Positions 30,433-37,562 of a DNA stretch of 37,562 bases are shown here, in pieces. The stretch is from Candidatus Ornithoclostridium faecavium (GTDB lineage: Bacteria > Bacillota > Clostridia > Christensenellales > UBA3700): the NCBI GenBank assembly GCA_018714045.1, contig DVNX01000002.1, positions 1 through 37,562 of the forward strand, in the 5' to 3' direction. Under the pieces are notes generated by a model, which made no database searches, was not told where the DNA came from, and saw only the letters and a program-made list of their open reading frames with translations. Numbering within the stretch: position 1 is the first letter of the stretch; every line of letters starts with the position of its first letter. The position numbers and the translations under genes were made by a program.

Positions 30433-31362
30433 ATGGAAAAAGACGGCAGATTTTCAAGAAAAGTATTCTGGGCGATCAATGCGATCGCTTGTGCGTTCTT
30501 TATCGCGCTTATGGTTGTCGCGACGAAGTACGACCTTGAAATCAATCACGCTCTGTCCGACGGCGACAGCTTTTTTGCGGATCTTTTCGCTATAATAGGA
30601 GAGTTTCCTGCTTATTTCGCCGTGCCTGTCGGAGGAGTTATAGTTTTTTTCAACGCTCAGAATTTTAATGAAGAATATAAACGCGTTCTTATACGCATAG
30701 TCGGTTGTCTCGCTGTTTTCGGCGGTTGGTTTTTCTTTTTCTATGCCGGGACTAAACTTACCGACGTTCCGCACCTTCTCGGTTTTTCGCTCACGGGGGC
30801 GGCAGGCATAGGCGCGGTAAGCCTGTGGGTTGGTTCACTGGTAAAAAAAGAGACGATGAACAAGCTGTTCAAGTACGGCGTTTTCCTCATCGTGTTTACG
30901 CTGGTCACGCTGGCAGTTATACAGATAAGCAAAAACGTATTTTGCCGCATGAGATACAGAGATATGCTGAAAGAGGGTAATTTCGACGGCTTTACGCCGT
31001 GGTATAAGATAAATATCGGGAGAGAAAATCCCAACCCGGACTACCATTACACTTCGTTTCCGTCAGGGCATACGTCCAGTGCCGCGCACGTATTCGTGCT
31101 TTGCGTATTGTGCGATATTTATCCCGCGCTGAATAAAAAACGGGTAAGAGCAATCATGAACGTATGCTGTTTCGCTTTTACCGCGGTCGTTGCGATAGCG
31201 AGGATAGTCGACGACGCTCATTTCCTTTCTGACGTGCTCGTCGGCGGTTACGTAACATATCTGATATTCGTCCTTTGCAGATATATCTTTTTCGGTAAAG
31301 GCAAATATAATTTCCGCATAGCGGATAAAAAAGATGAGGAAGGTGAAAGTCTTGAACAGTAA
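30433..31362 (+). CDS. PAP2-family membrane phosphatase (first copy)
   Basis: The 309-residue product has about six membrane segments and the three PAP2 motifs in order: a variant of motif 1 (KNVFCRMRYRD, about residues 172-182), motif 2 SFPSGHTSSA (about 208-217) and motif 3 ARIVDDAHFLSDVLVGG (about 253-269). PAP2 enzymes dephosphorylate phosphatidate, undecaprenyl pyrophosphate or related lipids at the membrane's outer face. ATG 30433 has GAGGT upstream; an earlier TTG is rejected. It overlaps the next PAP2 gene and heads a four-gene operon. Confidence 0.85.
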   Translation: MEKDGRFSRKVFWAINAIACAFFIALMVVATKYDLEINHALSDGDSFFADLFAIIGEFPAYFAVPVGGVIVFFNAQNFNEEYKRVLIRIVGCLAVFGGWFFFFYAGTKLTDVPHLLGFSLTGAAGIGAVSLWVGSLVKKETMNKLFKYGVFLIVFTLVTLAVIQISKNVFCRMRYRDMLKEGNFDGFTPWYKINIGRENPNPDYHYTSFPSGHTSSAAHVFVLCVLCDIYPALNKKRVRAIMNVCCFAFTAVVAIARIVDDAHFLSDVLVGGYVTYLIFVLCRYIFFGKGKYNFRIADKKDEEGESLEQ

Positions 31363-32227
31363 AAAAATATACGTCTGGTCATCCTTTATATTGGCTGCGC
31401 TTCTTGTGTTGCTCGCGATAGGCACTCTGTTCGATCAGAAGGTCTCTGAAATTCTGTATTTCCGCGACAACGCTTTCGGAAAGATATACGAGGCGATAGG
31501 CAAAATGCCTGCGTTCGTGATCGCGGTCTTTGCGTGTTTCACGCTTGGCGAAGGAGCTGCCAAAACAGAAAAGAAACAGGCAAAGCGCTATTTCTTTTAT
31601 ATATGCGGCTATCTTGCGGGAATACTCGCGTTCATCGATCTCGGCGAAATGCTCTTTTCGAGCACAGCGATCGCTCTCGCGATAGGCGCGGTGCTGTCTG
31701 TTCCTCTTTCGGTTATAGCGTATTTCACGATGAGAAAGGCTGAAGCGGAAGAATTGGCTTTGCTCAAAAAATGGGCGCTTGTCGCGCTGTTTTCCGTCGC
31801 CGTAATAGGCGTAGCCGTATTCCTTCTCAAGACGATATGGGGAAGGGCGCGTTACGTAGATACTCAGGTGGGGGACGCGGCGTTCTCTCCGTGGTATAAA
31901 CTCGTACGTGTGGACGGAGATTCTTTTCCCTCGGGACATGCGGCTTTCGGCGGAACGCTGTTCCTGCTTCTCCCTCTTTGCGGTATATCCGATAAGTTCA
32001 GGGGAAGAGAAAAGGAGATATTCTCTGTCGCTGCTTTGTTCGTCGCAGTCGTAATGATCGCCCGCATTACTGACGGGCACCACTATCTTTCGGACGTAAC
32101 GGTCGGCTTCGGCTTGGCTTTCGTCGTCGAACTCGTCGTTATGACGATAGCTTACGGTAAGAAGATGGACAGAATACAATTCAACGCCGAAAATAAACTC
32201 GAAAGGTTGCTTAATGCAGTATTTTGA
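31334..32227 (+). CDS. PAP2-family membrane phosphatase (second copy)
   Basis: A 297-residue protein similar to the preceding gene in size and layout, with motif 1 IWGRARYVD (about residues 169-177), motif 2 SFPSGHAAFGG (about 196-206) and motif 3 ARITDGHHYLSDVTVGFG (about 238-255). The pair probably arose by tandem duplication. The start is uncertain: ATG 31334 overlaps the first copy by 29 bases but has a weak ribosome site, whereas a later TTG before NSKKIYVW has GGTG upstream. Its 3' end overlaps the ligase gene by 14 bases. Confidence 0.83.
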   Translation: MRKVKVLNSKKIYVWSSFILAALLVLLAIGTLFDQKVSEILYFRDNAFGKIYEAIGKMPAFVIAVFACFTLGEGAAKTEKKQAKRYFFYICGYLAGILAFIDLGEMLFSSTAIALAIGAVLSVPLSVIAYFTMRKAEAEELALLKKWALVALFSVAVIGVAVFLLKTIWGRARYVDTQVGDAAFSPWYKLVRVDGDSFPSGHAAFGGTLFLLLPLCGISDKFRGREKEIFSVAALFVAVVMIARITDGHHYLSDVTVGFGLAFVVELVVMTIAYGKKMDRIQFNAENKLERLLNAVF

Positions 32228-33863
32228 TAAGTCCATGTACAGGCATTTCGCAGATAACACTGCGCATCTGCCGTGTACAAACAAATGCATATCGTATTAC
32301 GGTCGTACGCTCTCCGAGCGTGAGTTTTTCCGTCATTGCGACACTCTGGCGGATTATTTGCATTCTGTCGGCGCGGGCAAGGGAAAAAACGTCGTTCTGT
32401 GTCTTCCCAACATACCCGACGCGATAATTGCGTTTTATGCGATAAACAAAACGGGCGCGGTGGTCAACGCGGTTCATCCGCTGGTGACAGGACAGGCTTT
32501 GCGCGCGTTTATAAAGGATATGGGCGCCTGCGCGGCTGTGCTTTTCGAGGAGTTTTATCCCAAGTACGCCGAGTATCTTAAAGACGCGGATATCCCGATA
32601 ATACTGGCGAGCGCGGCGGATTATCTTCCGACTTTGTTAAAGCCGTTCTATAAGCTTGCAACGGCTGAGAAAAGAAAGGCGCAGCGCGGAAAAAACATAG
32701 TAAAATACGACGATATAATAAAGGGCAGAGTGCCGTTTGAAAAAACAGTCGAGCCGTATCCCGATATCAAAGGCTCAGACATAGCGGTGTATATGCACAG
32801 CGGCGGTACTACCGGAGATTCGAAGACTGTAATGCTGGATAACTCCGCGTTCAACTGTCTGGCTGACAACGCCTTGGCGCTTATAGGCGGAAAGCCTGTC
32901 GACGATAAGGACGGAATGCTTATGGTATTGCCGATATTCCATACCTTCGGGCTGGGGATATGCATGCATACGACCATATGCGCGGGAGGTCAGGTCGTGC
33001 TTATGCCCAAGTTCGAGCCCAAGCGCGCATGCAAACTGCTTAAAAGCACGTCGGCTACCTTTATTTCAGGCGTTCCGAATATGTTCGCGAAGATGATCGA
33101 TTCTGGATATTTCAGAGGTAAGTACGTAAAGCGTCTCAAACACTGCTACTGCGGCGGAGATAAGCTGAGCAACAGCGTCAAAGAGAGGTTTTACGAAGCT
33201 ACGAAGGCGGCGGGGAATCCTATAAGACTCAACGAGGGTTACGGACTTACGGAGGCGGGAATATGCTGTGTTAACACTCCCGAAAACTACCGCGAAGGCT
33301 CTATCGGAAAACCGTTCAAGAATACCCGTTTCGGGATATTCGACGACGACGACAATCCGCTTCCCTGCGATACCGTGGGCAATCTCTGTATAAGTTCCAA
33401 CACGATGATGACGGGCTACTACGGGGACGAAGAGGCTACAAAAAACGCGTTTTTCGTCTGCGACGGCGCGAAATGGGTGCGCACAGGCGATATGGGCAGG
33501 ATAGACAAGGACGGCTTCGTCTATTTCGTAGACCGCAAAAAGAGAGTCATCAAGATATCGGGCAACAATGTGTTCCCGCAGGAAATAGAGAACGTGGTAA
33601 ACAAGACGGAAGGAGTAAAACGCAGCTGCGTAGTCGCTATGAGCAGCGGCGGCAAGCCTGCGGTAAAGCTTATCGTTCAGCCTGTCGAAGGAGTTGACGT
33701 CAACGCCCTCGAAAAAAAGATAGTAGCAGAGATAAAAGCAAAACTGCTTAAATACGCGATACCCAAAGTCGTGGAATTCCGCGACAGACTGCCGCTTACG
33801 CAGATAGGCAAGGTCGACTACCGCAAACTCGAAGAAAAAGGAGGAGAAAATGCCCAAGACTGA
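32214..33863 (+). CDS. Adenylate-forming acyl/aryl-CoA synthetase-like ligase
   Basis: The 549-residue product is a class I AMP-forming ligase. The phosphate-binding loop is YMHSGGTTGDSKTV (about residues 193-206), A5 is LNEGYGLTEAG (about 339-349), A7 TGDMGRIDKDGFVYF (about 425-439), A8 DRKKRVIKISGNNVFPQEIE (about 441-460) and the A10 catalytic Lys is in LTQIGKVDY (about 531-539). It would activate a carboxylic or fatty acid as an acyl-adenylate and transfer it, usually to CoA. It overlaps the second PAP2 and the FGGY gene by 14 bases each, so it is translationally coupled. The link with lipid phosphatases suggests a lipid-related acid, which is inference. Confidence 0.88.
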   Translation: MQYFDKSMYRHFADNTAHLPCTNKCISYYGRTLSEREFFRHCDTLADYLHSVGAGKGKNVVLCLPNIPDAIIAFYAINKTGAVVNAVHPLVTGQALRAFIKDMGACAAVLFEEFYPKYAEYLKDADIPIILASAADYLPTLLKPFYKLATAEKRKAQRGKNIVKYDDIIKGRVPFEKTVEPYPDIKGSDIAVYMHSGGTTGDSKTVMLDNSAFNCLADNALALIGGKPVDDKDGMLMVLPIFHTFGLGICMHTTICAGGQVVLMPKFEPKRACKLLKSTSATFISGVPNMFAKMIDSGYFRGKYVKRLKHCYCGGDKLSNSVKERFYEATKAAGNPIRLNEGYGLTEAGICCVNTPENYREGSIGKPFKNTRFGIFDDDDNPLPCDTVGNLCISSNTMMTGYYGDEEATKNAFFVCDGAKWVRTGDMGRIDKDGFVYFVDRKKRVIKISGNNVFPQEIENVVNKTEGVKRSCVVAMSSGGKPAVKLIVQPVEGVDVNALEKKIVAEIKAKLLKYAIPKVVEFRDRLPLTQIGKVDYRKLEEKGGENAQD

Positions 33864-35409
33864 TCCGCTTATTCTGGTTTTCGATGTAGGTACTCAAAGT
33901 ACGAGGGCTCTTCTCTTCGATCTGAACGGAAATCTGATCGAAAAGACAAAGCACGACGAACCGCCTTATATTTCGCAGAACGACAACAAAGCAGAAAAGG
34001 ATCCCGTCGAATGCTGGCAAGGCATATGTACGGTATCTTTGCAATTGAAAAAAGCGGTCGGCGAAAGATGGAACGACATTGTCGGCGTTTGCGCTACGAG
34101 CATAAGAAACTCCCTGTTTTTCATAGACGAGAAAGGAGAGCCGACAAGAAACGCGATATTATGGATGGATAAGCGAGAGGTGAATTGTCCTGAGCCTATG
34201 CCTCTTTTCAACAGATGCCTTTACGCTATAGTCGGCATGGGGGAGACGGCAAAGGTCTCAAGGCGTACCAGCTATACCAACTGGGTCAGAGTGAATCAGC
34301 CCGAAGTATGGGAGCGCACGGCTAAGATAGTCATGCCTACCGCGTGGTACAATTTCAAGTTCACCGGAAGGCTCGCAGACAGCAGGGCGGGACAGGCGGC
34401 TAAGTTCCCTTACGATTACCGCAAGCGCGATTGGATGAGCAAACGCGCGCTTAATTATCCCATATTCGGCTGCCCAGTCGAAAAGATGTGCGAGCTGGTC
34501 GATCCGGGCGATATCATTGGCTACATAACAGAAAAATGCAGTAAGGAAACGGGTATTAAAGAGGGGCTGCCTTTCATTGCGACAGGCGCTGACAAGGCTT
34601 GCGAAACGGTCGGCAACGGCTGCCTTTCGAAAGACGTCGCGTCGGTAAGTCTGGGTACGGCGGCTTCAGTAGAAATAACTACGGACAAATACGTTGAACC
34701 TGAAACGTTCATGCCTGCGTATACAGCGGTCGCAAACGGAAAATTCAATCCCGAGATACAGATATTCAGAGGCTTCTGGATGGTTTCCTGGTTCAGTGAT
34801 CAGTTTGCGCTGAACGAGAAGATAGAGGCTGAAAAACTGGGGGTGTCGGCTGAAAGGCTGTTGGACGAAAAGCTTGCTGCCGTACCTCTCGGTTGCAACG
34901 GTCTGATACTTCAGCCGTACTGGGGACCCGGACTCAAAACACCTCAGGCTAAAGGCATAATGATAGGTTTTTCGGATATACACACGCGACTTCACGTATA
35001 CAGGGCTATTATTGAAGGTCTGGGTTACGCGCTTTTCGACGGACTCGAAAACCTGCAGAGACGTTCGAGAAACAAGATAACGAGGATAGCCGTCGCGGGC
35101 GGCGGATCGCAAAGCGATATAATCTGCCAGATAACCGCAGACATAATGGGAAGAGAAGTCTACCGCGTGCAGACTTACGAGACGAGCGGTCTCGGCTGTT
35201 CTATAGTTGCGTTCAATACTTTGAACTACTACAAGTCTATAGAAGAGGCCGTTTCGAAGATGGTCAGGGTAAAGGATACTTTCAAGCCTATCGAAGAAAA
35301 TCATGCGAAGTATATGCAATTCTATAACAGGGTATACAAGAAGATATACGAAAGAAATCTTCCCATTTACAACGAACTCTACAAGATGATGGAAAAGGAT
35401 CGTCTGTAA
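33850..35409 (+). CDS. FGGY-family carbohydrate kinase
   Basis: The 519-residue product has the two-domain ASKHA architecture: N-terminal LVFDVGTQSTRALLFDLNG (about residues 8-26), MDKRE (about 110-114), ATGADKACETVGNGC (about 242-256), SLGTAASVEIT and C-terminal IAVAGGGSQSDIICQITADIMGREV (about 415-439). FGGY kinases phosphorylate polyols and sugars such as glycerol, xylulose, gluconate or erythritol; the substrate cannot be fixed, and no isomerase or sugar transporter is nearby. The 14-base overlap with the ligase gene makes it the last operon member. Confidence 0.88.
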   Translation: MPKTDPLILVFDVGTQSTRALLFDLNGNLIEKTKHDEPPYISQNDNKAEKDPVECWQGICTVSLQLKKAVGERWNDIVGVCATSIRNSLFFIDEKGEPTRNAILWMDKREVNCPEPMPLFNRCLYAIVGMGETAKVSRRTSYTNWVRVNQPEVWERTAKIVMPTAWYNFKFTGRLADSRAGQAAKFPYDYRKRDWMSKRALNYPIFGCPVEKMCELVDPGDIIGYITEKCSKETGIKEGLPFIATGADKACETVGNGCLSKDVASVSLGTAASVEITTDKYVEPETFMPAYTAVANGKFNPEIQIFRGFWMVSWFSDQFALNEKIEAEKLGVSAERLLDEKLAAVPLGCNGLILQPYWGPGLKTPQAKGIMIGFSDIHTRLHVYRAIIEGLGYALFDGLENLQRRSRNKITRIAVAGGGSQSDIICQITADIMGREVYRVQTYETSGLGCSIVAFNTLNYYKSIEEAVSKMVRVKDTFKPIEENHAKYMQFYNRVYKKIYERNLPIYNELYKMMEKDRL

Positions 35410-35452
35410 AGCTGAGACAAAACGGGAAAAAGAAATACGGTATTCATGTAAC

Positions 35453-35494
35453 AAAAAAGGCAGCTGCAAAATCAATGGCAGTCGCCTTTTTTTT
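35453..35494 (+). terminator. Intrinsic terminator of the PAP2-ligase-kinase operon
   Basis: An AAAGGC..CTGC stem pairs, with two mismatches, to GGCAGTCGCCTTT and is followed by eight T residues, about 45 bases after the kinase stop. Confidence 0.8.
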
Positions 35495-35528
35495 GAGGTG
35501 TTGTATTATAAAAGTGAGAATTGTTGAA

Positions 35529-35813
35529 TTAAGCTTCTTTTGCTAAAGCGCCTTCAGCTACCGTTTTTTCGTAAGCGGCGAGCACTTCGCGGTTTATCGT
35601 ATCGCGCGTTTCCGTATTCAGAGGATGAGCGATATCCTTGTATTCTCCGTCGGGAGTCTTGCGGCTGGGCATTGCGATAAAGAGACCCAGTTTGCCGTCT
35701 ATGATCTTTATATCGTGCAATACGAAACATTCGTCGAACACGACGGAAGCAACGGCTTTGAGCCTGTCGTTTTCTTTTGTAACGAGTCTTATTTTAATGT
35801 CGGTGATCTTCAT
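35529..35813 (-). CDS. spoVG: Regulator SpoVG
   Basis: The 94-residue product is a typical Spo[36 protein letters not shown] (about residues 16-38), [22 protein letters not shown] (about 43-64) and a helical C-terminus. SpoVG is an RNA- and DNA-binding regulator with roles in sporulation septation, virulence and metabolism. The frame is open to 35873, but AGGGGA before ATG 35813 and family length favour this start. The AT-rich stretch 35814-35940 could carry its promoter; no sigma-H consensus was recognised. It is divergent from murC. Confidence 0.93.
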   Translation of the reverse strand: MKITDIKIRLVTKENDRLKAVASVVFDECFVLHDIKIIDGKLGLFIAMPSRKTPDGEYKDIAHPLNTETRDTINREVLAAYEKTVAEGALAKEA

Positions 35814-35992
35814 ACGATTCCCCTGATTCAGATTTGACAATATCAATATATCATAATATTTTATAAAAAACAATATTTTAAATAAAAAAAACCTTAAAAA
35901 ATTATTTAATTTTTTTATCGGACATTATTGTTTCTTATGCACAAAAAAGACGTTTACGAAGATATAAAAATAAGAGGCAAACGCGGTTTATC

Positions 35993-36022
35993 ATGACAAT
36001 TTAACTTTTGACGGCATATAAT
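35993..36022 (+). promoter_or_regulatory. Promoter of murC (leaderless geometry)
   Basis: ATGACA and TATAAT are separated by 18 bases; TATAAT ends five bases before the murC ATG at 36028, and there is no Shine-Dalgarno sequence. Confidence 0.55.
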
Positions 36023-36027
36023 GTTGT

Positions 36028-37389
36028 ATGCTTGATCTGACAGATTTTCACAACGTTCATTTTATAGGTGTCGGCGGCGTCAGCATGAAGGCGCTCGCGT
36101 TGTTGTGCGCGAGGTGCGGGCTTACCGTGACAGGCTCTGACAAAGCGGATACGCAGGTGCTTGAAACGCTTTGCAAAAACGGCGTTTACGCTTATTGCGG
36201 CAGCTCTCCCGACGTCGTGGACAGGGCTGAATTGGTCGTATATACCGCCTGCATACCTGAAAACGACGCAGAACTTTCAAGAGCAAGAGAGAAGCGCAAG
36301 ACGGTAATGGAGAGGAAGGCGTTTCTCGCGCTCATCGAAAGGCTTTGCAAACGTACGGTAGCGGTCGCGGGAACGCACGGCAAGACTACCGCGACTGCCA
36401 TGCTTTCAAAGATAATGAGCGGGCAGGGAGTAAAGTTTATAGGACATGTGGGCGGAGATCTTCCGGGGGGAGAGATAAGTCTTACCGACAGCGGAAGAGA
36501 CGTATTTCTTACGGAAGCGTGCGAATACAAACGCAGTTTTCTCGCGCTTTCGCCCGATATAGGCGTGATCCTGAATATGAAATTCGATCATCCCGATTGC
36601 TACCGCAATATGGATGAACTCAAAGACGCGTTCAGACGCTTTGCGGGCAATATAAAAGAAGGAGGTCTTCTCGTCGTCGATTACGGCATTAAGGACGAGT
36701 TTTCTCCCCGCGGTGTAAAAAAGGTCACGTTCGGCTTTAATGCGGGATGCGATTACCGCGCGGACGACGTGACCTATAAGGACGGCATATATTCTTTTTC
36801 GCTTTACCGATATTCGAAATACGTAGGCAGATATACGACGCACGTATACGGAAAGCACAACATACTAAACGCTTTGGCGGCTCTTACCGCCGCAGACGGG
36901 TTGGGGCTGGATATAGTATACGCTGCGAATTCGCTTTCGGGATTCAGCGGAGTAAGCCGCCGTTTCGAATGTAAGGGGATGCTTGACGGAGGGGCGAGGG
37001 TGATTGTCGACTACGCCCACCACCCCGACGAGATAGCCGCCGCGATAGACACGGCGCGAGTGATGACGAGAGGAGATATAACCGTATTTTTCGAACCGCA
37101 TACGTTCAGCCGCACAAAGTCTATGATAGACGATTTCGCGGACAGTTTTTATTGGGCGGACGAGGTTGTTATCCTGCCCACGTACGCGGCGAGAGAAAGC
37201 GGTATCGAGGGCGGCAGCGCGTACGATCTTTATATGAAACTGAAAAAGAAAAAAGACGCGTGCCTGTATATGGAAGGTTACGGAGCGGCAGCGGACTATA
37301 TAAAGACCCGCCTTTCGAAAAACGGAATGATACTTCTTCTCGGGGCGGGGAAAATCCAAAGCGTTGCAGATATGCTTTTTAACAGATAA
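36028..37389 (+). CDS. murC: UDP-N-acetylmuramate--L-alanine ligase
   Basis: The 453-residue product is a full-length MurC. The N-terminal domain has VHFIGVGGVSMKALA (about residues 10-24), TGSD and VVYTACIPENDAEL; the central ATPase has AVAGTHGKTTATAML (about 112-126) and LTEACEYKRSF (about 166-176); the C-terminal domain has SRRFECKG and IVDYAHHPDEIAA (about 331-343). It adds L-alanine to UDP-MurNAc, the first peptide step of peptidoglycan. The start is fixed by homology (the VHFIGVGG spacing), yet it sits five bases after TATAAT with no Shine-Dalgarno. It continues the DAP theme set by ddh. Confidence 0.95.
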   Translation: MLDLTDFHNVHFIGVGGVSMKALALLCARCGLTVTGSDKADTQVLETLCKNGVYAYCGSSPDVVDRAELVVYTACIPENDAELSRAREKRKTVMERKAFLALIERLCKRTVAVAGTHGKTTATAMLSKIMSGQGVKFIGHVGGDLPGGEISLTDSGRDVFLTEACEYKRSFLALSPDIGVILNMKFDHPDCYRNMDELKDAFRRFAGNIKEGGLLVVDYGIKDEFSPRGVKKVTFGFNAGCDYRADDVTYKDGIYSFSLYRYSKYVGRYTTHVYGKHNILNALAALTAADGLGLDIVYAANSLSGFSGVSRRFECKGMLDGGARVIVDYAHHPDEIAAAIDTARVMTRGDITVFFEPHTFSRTKSMIDDFADSFYWADEVVILPTYAARESGIEGGSAYDLYMKLKKKKDACLYMEGYGAAADYIKTRLSKNGMILLLGAGKIQSVADMLFNR

Positions 37390-37438
37390 CTTACACGGGT
37401 ACGGAAAATTTTCAAAATAAGAGATTTGTTGAAATCAT

Positions 37439-37562
37439 AACCACCAGCCGTGCTGGTGGTTTGTGCTTGCCCCCCTGGGGCATTTTACCATGCCGAGTCT
37501 GTAGACTCACCGAATTTTTGCCAACCGCATATTCTTCACGAACTAAGCCTCAAGGCTTTTGT
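37439..37562. repeat. Hairpin array at the window's right edge
   Basis: Four perfect small hairpins follow murC: AACCACCAGC/GCTGGTGGTT (37439-37461), GCCCC/GGGGC (37469-37481), GAGTCT/AGACTC (37495-37508) and AAGCCT/AGGCTT (37545-37558). Spacers between them are 7 to 36 bases. The block is cut by the window edge. The style resembles the array at 5316-5530, but the words differ. The first stem is followed by TTTG rather than a T-run, so it is not a standard murC terminator. Confidence 0.6.

Noticed and set aside
1..37562. tRNA or rRNA genes
   Set aside because: No cloverleaf with T-loop GTTC-type motif in correct context or rRNA sequence was found in any intergenic stretch; the GTTCGTATTATT at 91 and 25533 is part of the repeat element's end.

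Overview
The window looks like a chromosomal segment of an anaerobic, spore-forming-lineage Firmicute (class Clostridia), most plausibly an uncultured gut member of the Christensenellales/Oscillospirales neighbourhood. The grounds are spoIIID and spoVG, meso-diaminopimelate dehydrogenase, many AGGAGG-type ribosome binding sites, sigma-A promoters of the TTGACA-N17-TATAAT type, and glycan-foraging enzymes (a sialidase and a GH95-like fucosidase). The lineage is inferred from gene content, not from a marker search. No rRNA, tRNA, CRISPR array, integrase or transposase gene was seen.

Layout. 1-114 is the right end of a repeat element whose second, complete copy lies at 25165-25556. 132-3129 (minus) is a tightly packed operon: aldose epimerase, ROK kinase, PHP phosphoesterase and YbaK deacylase. 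Divergent from it, 3343-5288 (plus) holds an M29 aminopeptidase and a YhhN membrane protein. 5289-6596 is a low-GC cassette: an array of small hairpins, a four-helix-bundle protein and a methyltransferase, closed by further hairpins. 6597-7240 is mostly non-coding with a decayed gene remnant. 7241-13356 (minus) holds a conserved acidic-tailed protein and then an operon of a giant repeat-containing membrane-anchored protein, a PfkB kinase and a TSCPD protein. 13638-17085 holds an SGNH hydrolase, a small membrane protein with an attenuator-like leader, a PNPOx-family protein and a GMP synthase whose glutaminase domain is gutted. 17186-20469 is a GH95-like lipoprotein followed by a frameshifted lipoprotein pseudogene. 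20622-25009 (minus) holds a double-HTH/SdpI regulator, ddh and a sialidase fused to six membrane segments. 25165-25556 is the MITE-like element, followed by spoIIID, a TtcA-family PP-loop protein, a COG2426 membrane protein, a DegV protein and a lipoprotein. 30433-35409 (plus) is a four-gene overlapping operon: two PAP2 phosphatases, an acyl-adenylating ligase and an FGGY kinase. Divergent spoVG and murC follow, and the window ends inside another hairpin array.

How the parts fit. Sialidase and fucosidase point to host-glycan use, and the ROK, PfkB and FGGY kinases with the mutarotase would handle released sugars. ddh and murC feed peptidoglycan synthesis. The observations most worth following are the GMP synthase that has lost its glutaminase active site, the hairpin array joined to the four-helix-bundle/methyltransferase cassette, the polytopic sialidase whose charges predict a cytoplasmic catalytic domain, the 392-bp inverted-repeat element, and three genes whose -10 boxes sit so close to the start codon that leaderless mRNAs are expected.
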